From: Talinum fruticosum
Taxonomy: Eukaryota; Streptophyta; Magnoliopsida; Caryophyllales; Talinaceae
Direction: 5' to 3'
Length of the DNA stretch: 64,000 nt
NCBI GenBank assembly: GCA_021018815.1
Contig: JAITYX010000002.1
Span: 9,889,001 to 9,953,000 of the forward strand
The notes under the pieces are model-generated. The model saw nothing but the letters and a program-made list of their open reading frames with translations. It was not told the origin of the DNA and ran no database searches. Positions 35,846 to 47,690 of this stretch are shown one piece after another (position 1 is the first letter of the stretch; each line of letters starts with the position of its first letter). The position numbers and the translations under genes were made by a program.

Positions 35846-37726
35846 ATAGATCAAACCACACTGTCAGCGATCTGTACTTCCAGCCTAGCCTCTGCAGTTT
35901 CTCTGAACTCAATTCTCTAAAACTAACACCTTCTGTGATGCTGTAGAGGAAAATACAAACACGTGATAGCATTAGGCATTCACTACGAGCTGGTGATGCG
36001 CAAGTAGAAGTAAACTGCACTTGATTTGTTCCGTGATAAAAATAACAAATGTCAAGGCAAGACAAAGATATTTACCTCTTGGGGTAATTATAATTAGGAC
36101 AAATGCTTTTCAGCTTGTCCACCAATTCCTTAACCTTGATCTGATGTGCTGTGCATATATACCTTCCTTCTGCCTCTGGTTTCTCATAGACCATAAGCAG
36201 GGCCTCAGCCAAGTCACGCACGTCCACAGCCAGCCGGAGATGGTTTTCTGTCAATTCATGTCCTTCTGGCATCTCAAAAAAGGAAGTCGGGTCAGTTGCA
36301 TGCTATAATGATAGGATTAGGAACCTAATTGAACAGCAGCCGAATTGGATTCTATAACTGTAGCATTGATCGTGAAAAAGGGTTCATTTCAAGTGGTACG
36401 ACACTTGTTTCTCTTCAATAGGATTTTGGGTTCGAATTTTATGAATGGAAAAAAACTACATTAGGAGCTTTGCATATGGGCAGACTGTAGTTAAACCTGA
36501 TAAAATGGAAGATCAAATACAAATGGAGCCAAGAGAAGGGGGAGGAGCCACAAATTCGGAAGTTTCTAGTATGTACTTCCAATAGCAACTTAATTTTCAT
36601 AAACAAATTGAATAGGATTCAAAAAGTTCTGGCAAGGCATGCCCTTACTAAAAATCCAAGACAGGATCATTCATGCCTCGATTGAAGCCGATGCATAGAT
36701 AGTCTGTGAAACAGAATGGACCGGTTACCTTTCAAAAGCTTGATCACCATCGTACTACTTGGGTTGACAGCTGAGTGCATCAGAGGACCCCAAACAGAGG
36801 TTGGACAAACTGTCACCACATCGAGCCCACTTTGTTTTGCATATTCGAAAGCTTTCATTTCTGCTTCTGTTTTAGAAGCACAGTACCAGTTCTGCAACAA
36901 CAATGGCATCAATTACTCGATTTGCTAGTAGGATTACATAGCATATACTCATATAATATATGTAGAATTGGAGAATTTCCCTAGAGTAAATTTGCCTTTT
37001 GTTTGTAGGGATAAAGCTGCCAATGTCTGAATATTTCCAGATGCTGTTAAAGCACAATAGGGGTTACTGTTGTAAAGAATTTTGATCCCTAGAGTAGAGT
37101 AGGCCTAGGGCTTTGATAACAGATGGACTTTTTGATAGACAATATTGAAGTTAAGGACACGAAAATGATTGCTTACATTTTTTCTTTTGCAAAAATCTAA
37201 GTCAGACCAACAGCTTTCATCCTGAACCTTATCATTAGGCCAGTTAGGATTCAATCCAACCGCTGCTGCTGATGATACAAAGACAACCCGCCCTAATTTT
37301 GCTTCCAAAGATGCTTGCAGTACGTTTAGTTTACCCTTTACTGCAGGTTCCATCAACTCTACCTGCAAATAGATCGAAGTACAGTGTTAAATACAGCTTA
37401 TGTGTACCTATTCGATCGCATTTTCCTGATCCGAGTCCAAGTTTGAGACATTTCTGCGTGAACAGATCCTAGTAACTAGCTAAGCTTCCTAACTGAACAA
37501 CAGAGACGGATTTTAGTTAGTAACATAAAGCGTCAGGAAGTAGCTACGCTTGCCTCAGGATTTGCAATAGAACCAAAGGGCACAGGACTGGCAACATGGA
37601 AGACTCCGGTGGATCCTTTAATGGCAGCAAGGAGAGACTTGTAATCTAATACATCGGCTTTGAAAAGTTTCAAGTTCTCTGACGCTTGCTCAAGCTTCTT
37701 CAAGGATTCACATTTGACATGATCAG
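35844..37726 (-). pseudogene. CCR-like SDR copy D: lacks exon 1, exon 6 truncated and fused to copy C
   Basis: Minus-strand exons: 37554-37726 (exon 2, donor GC), 37177-37362 (exon 3), 36729-36891 (exon 4), 36076-36265 (exon 5), 35844-35940 (exon 6). Exons 2-5 are open and keep VFVSSAAAV, NWYCASK, VDVRDLAEAL and YNYPKR. I find no exon 1 with the nucleotide-binding loop upstream as far as the transposons at 38.2-39.3 kb. Exon 6 follows the family to KYRSL and then runs into intron 2 sequence of copy C, giving an unrelated tail TVWFDL and a stop. Without the glycine loop it should not bind cofactor. A distant exon 1 is possible but not seen. Confidence 0.82.
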
Positions 37727-38224
37727 CTGCATGAAATACAGAAATTATATATGTTCGTCATATATATGCGTCAAATGTATATACCTATAGAAATGGCTCC
37801 ATACCGAGTCAGTAAGTACAACTACAATGGAAATGTTCAAATGGTTGCAGTCTCTCTCATACACACGCCCATATTTATATATCCCTGTGGCTTAATTACC
37901 AGAGTTGTACGTTATCTGATTCTCGAAGGGGGCAGTTCTGCAGAAATGAGAATCAACAAAGGCTCTGATAGTCCACAAAACAACCCTAAGTAACAATGTT
38001 TGAAGCTTCGACATCTTTTTGCAAAGGGGATTAACGATCAGCTCATACTTTTGCAAAGCTAGTTGATTTATCAGTAGGCAAAATTATAAGACATAGTTAG
38101 GATGAGTCAAAGGTGGAAACTGGCTAGGAAGACTAGGAAGTTTGGAGAAGAACGAGACGTACGAGATTCATAGCAATGCATGCGGACCAGAGCAGGTCTG
38201 AACCGCAAATAGATAACAGTGTCC
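37727..38224. other. Spacer upstream of copy D
   Basis: The first part resembles intron 1 of the other SDR copies (for example a phrase GGAAACTCTC/TCTCATA-like and CCAGAGTT), but no exon 1 follows. No other gene is supported. Confidence 0.4.
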
Positions 38225-38490
38225 AGAACGTACTTTTTAAGTTAGATAATAATTTTTTAAATATAAATTAATGAAGGGATTTTTTGACCAAAAAATATAA
38301 AACACTACTTGTAAATGTAATTTTAAAGTTTTAACAAAAGCGTTATTTAAAATGTTATAAGTTACTTCAAACGTTAGTTAAAAAACTGTCTTACTAAATA
38401 GTGATGTTTGGTTAGTTAGAGATTTTTCTTGGTTAAAACATTAAACACTACTCCAAAAACTGCCACCAAATAGGAGTTAAGAGTTTGTTT
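38225..38490. mobile_element. Degraded MITE related to the one at 22349-22783
   Basis: Shares ordered blocks with the first element: AATATAAATTAATGAAG, TTTTTTGACCAAAAAATAT, AAACACTACTT, GTTACTTCAAACGTTAGTTA and TTTGGTTAGTTAG. The ends are eroded and I cannot fix the borders or a target duplication. Confidence 0.6.
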
Positions 38491-38545
38491 TTTTTTTTTT
38501 GGTAGTGACTTGTTAGCCCGAAGGAGGTCCATTAGCGAATTTAAT

Positions 38546-39303
38546 CGGGGCGGACCCGGGGGTCAGTGGGGTCAACTAACCCCTCTCAAAAACAAAATAA
38601 AGTTTTTATATAAGAAAAAGCAATATAAAACCACATCTAGCTGAGTTGGTAAGAGCCTTATTATTCAAAAGAGAGGTATACGATTTGAAGCCTCTTGCAA
38701 GCAATCTCCCCCTTTTTTTCAAAATTTAACTTTTGAACTTCGTTGTTTTATTTCACTTTTTTCCCCTTCGTTAGCCACGACACTCGTCTCTGCTTTGCCC
38801 CCACCACCGGCCGGTGGCCGCAGCCCCCTAGCCTGTTGCAGCATCAACCCCGCCGTTGCCGCTGCTGTCCACGCCCACCACCGCCACCGTGCTGCCAGCC
38901 CAGCCGGAGCCCTTGCGCTTCTACTTACCCCCTCCTTCTCCCACACACTCTCTCTCTCCCAACCAACCACACCACGGCTAGTGGTCGCCGGCGCCAACCA
39001 CAAACAATTGCAGCACACCGCCGCCACCGCTAGCCGCCCGCTCCGGTCGCCGGTGGGCACGTCCTCTCCTCTTCCGCACCACACTCTCTTTTTCATTCCC
39101 AAATCTGTAAGTTCACAACTTCTAAATTTTCAATTTCAATTCAATTTAAGGTATAATTTGTGTGATATTAGATTTAATTTCTTTAATTTTATCCTTAATT
39201 TATGTGATATTAATTTTAAAAACAGATGTTAACTTTTGTATTGTGTACACTATTATTTAATTTATTTCGACCTCCATTCCGTAAATTCTCGAGTCCGCCA
39301 CTG
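38546..39303. mobile_element. Candidate hAT-like element with GGCGGACYC ends
   Basis: The left end CGGGGCGGACCCGGGGGTC and the right end on the other strand, CAGTGGCGGACTCGAG, are imperfect inverted repeats. The flanks AATTTAAT (38538-38545) and AATTTGAT (39304-39311) form an 8-base duplication with one mismatch. Inside are a tRNA-like phrase AGCTGAGTTGGTAAGAGC and a GC-rich Pro/His/Ala-coding stretch at about 38795-39080 that resembles no protein I know. Confidence 0.55.
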
Positions 39304-40791
39304 AATTTGATGCAAATCATGGTAATCAAACTTTTTCAAAAAAAATTATCGTTTTATTGTACTTAATCGTCTCTTTTTGGAGGTTTATCAATTATATATT
39401 AAAAAAAAGTAATAATAATTAAGTGGACAACAGTGTTTAATTAAGCCCATTTTCAAATCTGGCCTTTAAGTGAAAACACAGGTTAATATATTTACATGCT
39501 TCATCATAAACAGCATAACCACATGCAATGTTTAAATAATAATAATAATAATAATAATAATAATTTGCTTGACCGACGAAAGTGCTGGTGTAGATTAATT
39601 AATTAATAATAGCAAATCCAGTCTATAGCTGGGGTTAATTGACGAATTAAAATAGGGTTTCGCCTGGATTTGTAGGGGAACTAGAGATTTATTGAGATCT
39701 CATCCTTTGTTTGTGAATTAAATAAACACCGTTTTTTATTTTGAGTGAAATTTTGGAATTTTTTGCCAACTGATCAAGCAACTACAGATCTATTTCCTAC
39801 TTGCATCTGGCTATATACTTGTTTAAACTCTAAACTATGACCTCATGGGCGGATCTAATAATTGAATACCGGGTTGGAAATACCATATATGTAATTTTAT
39901 CATCTGTATTGAGATTATTATGAATATGTTTTAAAAAAATCTATACTGAACAAGAGTTTGAGACAGTCTCATAGTCGTCTATTTAAACTTTTTTAAAACA
40001 ATAATTGCCTACTTATACCATTTTTTATATCCCGCAAATTTTTAAGATCAGAAAATATCACCTAAAATAAGTCTCGAATATCATATGTAGATTGGGGGAA
40101 AACATACAATTATGAATAGTTTGCACTTTTTTGGCCCACGAATATCTTGCGTGACAAAAGTAAAGAAATTCTTAAATTTAGGTGATTTGATTTTTACATT
40201 AAACATACGATTGGAAATAATTATATTTACAGTAATGTTAATTTTATTTTTGTGTTTCAATATATAGCTCTAAATTAGATACTCATTGATAATCCCAACT
40301 ATCAAATATAAAGTTGCAGAAAGTTCAAATATTAACGTTATATAACTAGGTGAATCTATGAATAATACGGTCTCATAACTGTCAAGCTTATAAACAAAAA
40401 GTTACATACATAACTACAATGACATTAATTTCATCATAGATAATATCACGAGCTCGAAATATACGTAATCTTACTCGAAAACAAAAGCGTTAACATAACC
40501 TAGCTAGTTATAATCTATTAGCTATGGGATTTTCCCTCTATCTAACCAACAAAAATAAGACTGAAAAAGCCGGTAACTATTCTATTGACCCTTTTGTAGG
40601 GAAAAAGAATAAAGGGAAAAAATTAAAAATGATCGTAACGATGTACTATTAGTAGCCTCCGAATTTCAAAAGAAGACTAATAAATAGATCTATATTATCT
40701 TATAAAAGCACCTAGCTACTTAATTCCCTGCCACTAGATTTACATGTGTATATATTTTTATTGATCCCAGAATACATCCTCGTGTGGGAGG
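39304..40791. other. AT-rich spacer downstream of the PIN gene
   Basis: No gene is supported. It contains a (TAA)n microsatellite at 39535-39563 and otherwise unique-looking AT-rich sequence. The last 100-200 bases before 40792 are presumably the 3' UTR of the PIN gene on the minus strand. Confidence 0.5.
39535..39563. repeat. (TAA)n microsatellite
   Basis: About nine to ten uninterrupted AAT/TAA units. Confidence 0.9.
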
Positions 40792-43700
40792 CTACAACCC
40801 AAGAAGCACGTAGTAGAGAATCGTAATGGGCAACGCGATCAACATGCCGAATATCACCCTGCACGTACAAATTGAAGTACGTATTGTATTAGAGGTAGTA
40901 AAAGTTTAATTTCGGGTCTAATTTAAAGCATTTAATATTTGGATAAGTAGATCGAACAAGATTGTTATGTCGTAATAGAGAAAATCTGATATTGTTGAAA
41001 AAGTCACCCGGGATCTGAAAATATTTTAAATAAACTTACCCGGTGCTTAGAATATCAGGATGAACATTGTACTCCTTAGCAAACACAAATGGCACGATAC
41101 CTTGAGGAAGAGCAGCCTAAAATTAAACATATCAAGTATGGTACCAATTAGTTCAACTTGTAAATTGAGCATTGTACTTTCTTGTTTTTAAACAAGCAGA
41201 CCCACTCTGAGCCCCTCTTTTTAAAAAAGTTCAAAAGGTTGACTAAGTCGAAGTCCATCAGTTATTCCCCTTTCCCCGGAATCCAACCTAGGGGATGGAG
41301 GGAATAAAGTGAGTGACCCTACTTCGAAAAATTGAGCATAGTACTTGAATTTTGTACATGAAGGAGGACTTAAAATTTGTCAGCAGTTCATAGTAGGTAG
41401 TAACAGACCTGAACAATAGCAACATGCAGAAGAACTCCACGAATGCCAATGGCGATGGAAGTAGCAGCAATGACAGCAGGGCCGGTCAAGAACCTCACCG
41501 CCATTGCGAATGTAGCCACAGATTTTCCGCAAGCTATGATCTTCGGTTGCAATGCCATGAACAACCCTGCACGTCACATAACAAATGCATTATATACTGT
41601 TGATCGAAAGAGATTTTCATGTCGAATGAGGTGAAGTTTGATTAACAGATGTCAAGTCCTTACCTAGACTGAACATAGCCATGCCCAAACCAGCATCGGA
41701 AAGAATCGAAATTGATCCTTTTACAATAGTCGGCATTTCAATGTTCCATCTGTTGATACAGAGACGACAAATATACATATATGTTATAGATGATCATATC
41801 GATATCAATAAACTCGAATAAGAATGAATGTATACATACATATGTGTAGTATGCATACCTGAATGATATGAGAGACCAGGCCAATCCTATAAGGCTAGAA
41901 TAAGTGTTGGGATTGCGAATAAGTTTCCTCCAAACCATGATAAGTATGAGCCTAGTCATGACACTGGCCGGGGGCATCCGGTGCTTCCTCTCCGCATCGT
42001 CTCCTTCAATGTCATCGATCTTCTTTGGGGCTGTGTAAGGAGATCCGGTTGTAGGAAACTTTGGTATATCCTCAGCTTCCAAATCCTTTTCTCCGTTTTC
42101 TTTCCTTGCCGGACTTGTGGCCTCCGGAAAATCGTTCATTCCAGCTAAATAAACGTACATGTAGTCAAAATTCAGGTACATTGTATGATTATATCCATCT
42201 CACTTGGAATTTTAGAAAGAAAATATACCTCTAGCAGCAGCAATCTCTTGCTGAAGCACAGCCTTAGACGAATCGACAACGCCAAAATCAGGAGGTGGTA
42301 ATCGAGCATTCATAGCATTGTTCTTCATATGCTCCGACACAGGGAAGCACTGGAGCTCCACACGAACATGTGGAGCTCCTTGTTAGGCGGGGTAGGCGGG
42401 TTCCCTTCCTTCCTCCTAACTCCTGCCGAACCTGCGATCATCGGGTTTGGGGGTGGGTACGAGGGAAGGGACCCGCCCCCGCCGTACAGTTCTCCACTCA
42501 TGCTCCTCCCAAACCTCTTCTTCCCTCCTCCCCCATGTTGCTGTTGTTGTTTCAGTATCATTTCCTCGTCGAAGTTGGAGGTTCGGGGGTGGGTCCCTTG
42601 GATGACTGGAGGGAGAAGACGTCCCCGCCAGGATAGGCGGTGGCGGAGGGAGGGCCGTGCCTAGGGCTGGCCGCCTTGCTGGCGAACATGGCGTAGAAGT
42701 CGTTCTGGTTGAAGCTCGAGGCTCGGGGAGTCGGCCCCTGGAGGACTGGATGCTGTAGATTTCTACACCGGTGAGGTTGGACGCTCGGGGTGTCATTGAG
42801 GTGAGAGAGTGGAGGTGTGACTTGTTGTAGTGTGAACCAGAAACCATGCTTGATGCTGTTGATCTTCGCACTACTACGTGAAGCTTCCCATCGTCTCCTA
42901 TTTCTGCGTCCGCCTGTTTATTTACAAATCATTAATTCACAATTTATAAGAGTAAGACTAAATATTATTTTTCCTTCTTGTTAGAAAAAATTAATTATAA
43001 GTTTCATACACAATATATTGACGACATATTTCATAGAAATTCGTTGAAATATTTTTATATTTTTAATAAAGCAAATTTATTTCAGTTCTTAATAAATAGG
43101 GTGGTGATATGTGTCTTGCATGAACACACTCTTAAAATGTCTTGTCTTGACATATATTAATGTATTTTTTTATAATTATGATTAATTATGAAGGTAAAGT
43201 TTTAATAATCATAGGTTATGCCGATAAGTATCAAATGACACCCTAATCGGATCAACCCTACTTAAAAGGTGTGTCATATACATAATTTTACAAATATAAA
43301 AAATAATGGATAAAATGGTAATTTTATTTAAGTTGTAATACAATTATATTATTCAATCATACAATTCTTTTTCAATTTATTACATAATATAATAATTTTT
43401 AAGTTAAAAAAAAAGACACTTAAAATGTGTCTTATATAATATACACGTCATTTTCGTAGTAAATAACCCACAACAATATTTTTCCTTATGAGTAATATTT
43501 TTCATTTTTATAAAATAAATTAACAATTTCCTTTTTCTATGGGAAGGCTTATATCAATATTTACTTATGATTTCACAGTACAGACAACTCTCCAGTACCT
43601 TGTTTTTATTTGCAGCAAATTAAACTCTATTTATTTGCCAATAAAACACAAATATGATTTTTTAAAAGACATACTATTTCACTGATAGTGGGCAACACAT

Positions 43701-44754
43701 ATTATAACATATTCACATCTTCAAACCTTTACTCATTATCTTTCATTATTTTCGATTATTAATCTCAACTATATAAATGTAGAGTTGCTAAATGATTAGT
43801 TTTTTTTTTAATAGTTTATCAAAGTCTACTATATTACTTTGTGTACAGCACGGGTTCAAATTAATTTCACTAATATCGAATCACGCATATTATAAGATAT
43901 TCACATCTAATATTTTCCAATTCAATCCGATCTCATAGCAACTATTATTTGAATTATCGTTTGGGGAAAAAATGTTTGAGTAAATATCAAATTTTAAAGC
44001 GGAAAAATTATATTGTTGATATACATACAACCAAAAGATCCAAATATTGAGTACTACAAATCAATTCAGGGATTCCAACTTGAAGATTAAAAATGTCAGA
44101 ATTTTTGTTAATTATGAATGTTGATAAACACAGGTAAAGCGATGGATATACAAGCAAAGTACTTGTAAAAACAGAACTGACCTGCAATGGCTCCCTACCA
44201 TTGAGGGAGATGACATCGGATTCAACCCTAAAGGAAGTAATCGAGGCGGCGGTTTCCGGGAACTGCTCTGAAATGAGGAGCTTAGCCCCTCTATACTCAA
44301 ACAAGAAGAGCATAAGAGTATACCAAATGACGCTCTGTAGCACCACAATCTGAACCATCAGGCTTCCACTGAAGTCCCCATACATGGCCTTCAAGAGGGG
44401 GATGCCCATGACCAGAGTGTTGGGGAGGGTGGAGAGAGAGAACATGGTGATCATCCACTCCAGCTTGGCCTTCTTCGTCACGTTCAGCCACACCACTAAG
44501 GCGGCCAAGATCACCACCTTCTGGAGGCAGTCCGCCGCTATGAAGTGGTAGTTCATGGCATAGATGTTGTTGGTGGAGATGAAGTGGAACGAGAGGAGGG
44601 GGACCGCGAACACTGCCACGAAACGGTTGATTCCGGAGCATTGGTCCGGGGTGAAGATCTTCCACCACCGGACCGACCCGTACGCTAGGAACATGGCCAC
44701 GTACAGAGGGACGATGGCCGCAAACACATCGTAGATGTCCTTCCAAGTGATCAT
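40792..44754 (-). CDS. PIN1-like: PIN1-type auxin efflux carrier, 7 exons, three single-base frame breaks in the loop exon
   Basis: Plasma-membrane carrier that exports auxin and sets its direction of flow. Minus-strand exons: 44182-44754, 42229-42913, 41859-42144, 41664-41749, 41409-41566, 41040-41116, 40792-40858; about 644 residues once three missing bases are allowed for. Exon 1 gives five N-terminal membrane segments ([10 protein letters not shown] start, [28 protein letters not shown]). Exons 2-3 give the long hydrophilic loop of a canonical PIN, with the repeated TPR(A/P)SN/SSF motifs around phosphosites and [11 protein letters not shown]. Exons 4-7 give the C-terminal bundle ([29 protein letters not shown], ending [13 protein letters not shown]). 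The sequence is nearest PIN1 and its sister SoPIN1; I cannot separate these. Exon 2 has lost one base at each of three G/C runs, so its literal frame shifts three times. Confidence 0.92.
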
Positions 44755-46200
44755 CTTTGGAGTTGTGGTTCAGCTAAGAGCAACACTCACGGAAATTTTA
44801 CCAGTTTAACTAATTGACACCTATTATTTGACGGGTTTTTGAGTAGGGAGGAGGGGAGAATAGGAAGAGGGAGCTATAGATGGGGGTTTTCTCTAGAGCT
44901 TGTTTTCATGATGGGGAGAGGTTTCAAGGCAAATGGGGGTTTTGTGTGTGGGAGCTGTCAAGTATATACATATACTGATTTGTTATTGATTTGTTATGTT
45001 TAAAATAGGTGTGGAATAGTAGGAAATGTTGAGGAAAGAAGCTGGGGAATTGGGATGCTATTTTCCATGCAGAGCTGTTATTATTAATTAGATTCTAGGC
45101 TTTAGAAAGTATGAATAATTATTTTTAAAAAAAATAAATATACATTTTATATTTTGTGAACTTTGTAATAGATCAATAAACTTCTTTTGATTATTACATA
45201 AATTTGTATATCTAAGTGTGGCAAATGTATTATACCTATCTTGCTTTATACATATTGACATATTTAAAAATTTTATAAAACGATATTATTATATTTCAGC
45301 TTTCCTAACAATTAGATATATCTGCAAAATATCAAATCATTTTTTTGTAGAAATGAGGCGTTAAAATTGATATAGATGAAATGCAAATCTAAATCTTTAA
45401 TGATAACTTTCAAATTATTTACTAGTTAACCCAACTAACTCCAACGATAAAAACATTAAACCCTAACTATACTAAAACCTATGTGTAGTAGGAAGAAGTG
45501 TCCTATGGTATTGAGGCCAACTAGCTAGAGCCCCCAGAAGTGACTCAGAACTTGGCTAATAGAACGTGCCTTAACTAGCTGTATAGATCCAAGATAGTAC
45601 TGGCTACATACACCACTTCTAGTGGTATTGCTAGCGGACCTCTTAACATTAGTTTGATATATATAAGACGTCATTTATTTTAAATGTAAAATTACTTGAA
45701 TAATTCACGATTAACGAGATCGAGTTATGTTCTACTTAGGTTTATCAAGTTGGTATTCGTAGAGTTGCTGGCCGGTATTGAAATCTTTAGATCGCTATAT
45801 AACTTGAGTTAATTTACTAATTAACGTAAGCAAATACGTACGTACGTTTTTTGAATATAATCTGACTAAAAGATTTGATGAAGGGTATCTAGGTTAAATC
45901 TAATTAGAATTTTTTATGGTGAAATAGAAAAAGGGTACGTAGAAAACAATGCAAATTGATTAAAGATAGATAATTAATTAATAAAAGTAAACAATAAGAG
46001 AGCTTGAGAAGATATGCATTGAATAGAATAAAGAAGATGAGAGGGAGAGGAGAGAGAGAGAGAGAGAGAGCTGTGGTTTCTGGTGCCTCGGTCGGCGGCA
46101 CTGCGAACGTAGCAGCACATGACCATCTTCTTCCCGTAAAGATTGAGTAATTCGCGGTGGGATCCATGCATCCATTTCTCTCTCATTTACTATATCAGCT
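44755..46200. other. Upstream region of the PIN gene
   Basis: The sequence just before the start codon (to about 44950) is the likely 5' leader of the PIN gene. Further upstream it is AT-rich. A GA run at about 46046-46069 lies within three overlapping minus-strand frames (45904-46186) that have no family motif and owe their Ser/Leu runs to the repeat; I do not call a gene. Confidence 0.45.
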
Positions 46201-47480
46201 TGGAAAGAAGCAACAGCCTACTCAGATCTGTACATTACTGTAATATACAACTCTCTTTTTTTATTTCATTCTGGATTGGCAGTCACAGTGATTAACACAA
46301 TCAATTTAGATTAAGTATTTTTTAACTTATTATTAATACTTACCGAGTTATATACCTGCAGTATTCCTATCAGACACAATGAGCTGTATTCATCGGTACT
46401 AATCGACACTAACTAACACTTGATTGACTAAAACATCAGAAATGGCAACTACCCCGAGAACACTTTCCGCCCATGTCCCATTAATTGATCGTGGAAATGC
46501 TGCACAAACTCATAACGGGAAGCGGGCTATTCCCTGAAAATGTTCATAGTTTGTAATTACTTAATAAGTTAAAAAAACTACATCTTACTCTTATCTGTTG
46601 CTCGTTTAGTGTAATTTATACTTCGATTATTCTCAAAAAAATTTAAAATTTTTAAACCCTATTTTATTTAACTTTAATCTTATACAATTCTTATAATTTT
46701 TTATAACTAATTTTATAACTATATTTTAGCTGTTTTAGCCTACACCATTACATCTTGTCTCAGTTAATTTTTTTCTTTTACTTAATAATGCATTAACTTA
46801 AATGTAAAGTTGAATGATGAGGGAGCCTGACGCATAATTTAAATAAAATAAGAGAAATGTGTCGTAGCTTATGGAAACAGCTCTATCAGTTGGTGCAGGG
46901 AGATGCATCTTAAAGTCAGAACTACCAGACAAACTAACCTTTTTTTCTCTCTCTCTCTCTCTCTCTAATTATATTGTAATTAATATTGTAATTAGAGAAA
47001 TGTGTTTTATAGGTTCATAGCTATTTTCCTCCAATAAAATTAAAAGAAATAATGAAATAAATACATCTGAATTTGAGTTGAGTCTAATCTAGCTAGCTAC
47101 ACGTACCTACACAGACAGCAGCATCAGAGAAGTAAATAAATAAAAAAAATATATAAAAAATATTCAGATTAATTTAAATAAATTAATTAATGAAGACTGG
47201 CATGCAGATGCAGAAGGGAGCAGTGAATGATTCACATGGATTTCTTCCATTTTACTGAAGACCAAGATTCCTCTATCTCATCCTCATGCCCATCCCTATT
47301 TTTTCAAAATAAATTTTTCATAAAAATATTTTATGTAAGAAATACTATGAGATAAACTTTTCTAAAAATACTCCATAAAATTCTTCAAATTATTAGTAAT
47401 TTTTAAAAAATAATTATAAAAATCCATCTTATACAAAAAAATTTTACTAATTATAAAATTTACTCAGTAATTTCATTTTG
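46201..47480. other. AT-rich spacer
   Basis: No gene is supported. A (TC)n tract lies at about 46948-46966. The rest is AT-rich with no obvious repeat borders. Confidence 0.45.
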
Positions 47481-47489
47481 AGCATGTTT

Positions 47490-47690
47490 AAACTTACATA
47501 AAAAAACGCAGATAAATAGAAAAAGAAACATAAACGAACATAAAAAAAACATAAACGAACATAAACGAATATAAATGAGTTGTTAAATAAGAAATATACA
47601 TAAATAAAAGAACATAAACGAATATAAAATAATATAAACGAACATAAAATAATATAAACGAATATAAAACATAAACAAATTATGTTTTTT
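47490..47690. repeat. AACATAAACGAA-type array, inverse relative of 22009-22235
   Basis: Imperfect units ACATAAACGAA and ATAAACGAATATAA repeat across 200 bases. Read on the other strand they match the TTCGTTTATGTT units near 22.1 kb, so both belong to one repeat family. Borders are not clear. Confidence 0.6.

Noticed and set aside
36395..36440. tRNA-like A-box and B-box motifs (also near 5590, 23150 and 38640)
   Set aside because: No cloverleaf can be folded by eye and flanking stems are absent. At most these are decayed SINE heads, not tRNA genes.
38743..39232. Overlapping open frames of 96-145 codons on both strands
   Set aside because: They arise from a GC-rich, Pro/His/Ala-biased island inside a probable transposon, overlap in several frames, and match no protein motif I know.
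44112..44746. Second long minus-strand frame (149 codons) over PIN exon 1
   Set aside because: It is an alternate-frame shadow of the PIN exon, His/Pro/Gly-biased by codon structure.
45904..46186. Minus-strand frames with Ser/Leu runs near a GA tract
   Set aside because: The run is produced by the microsatellite; the short N-terminal part has no family motif.
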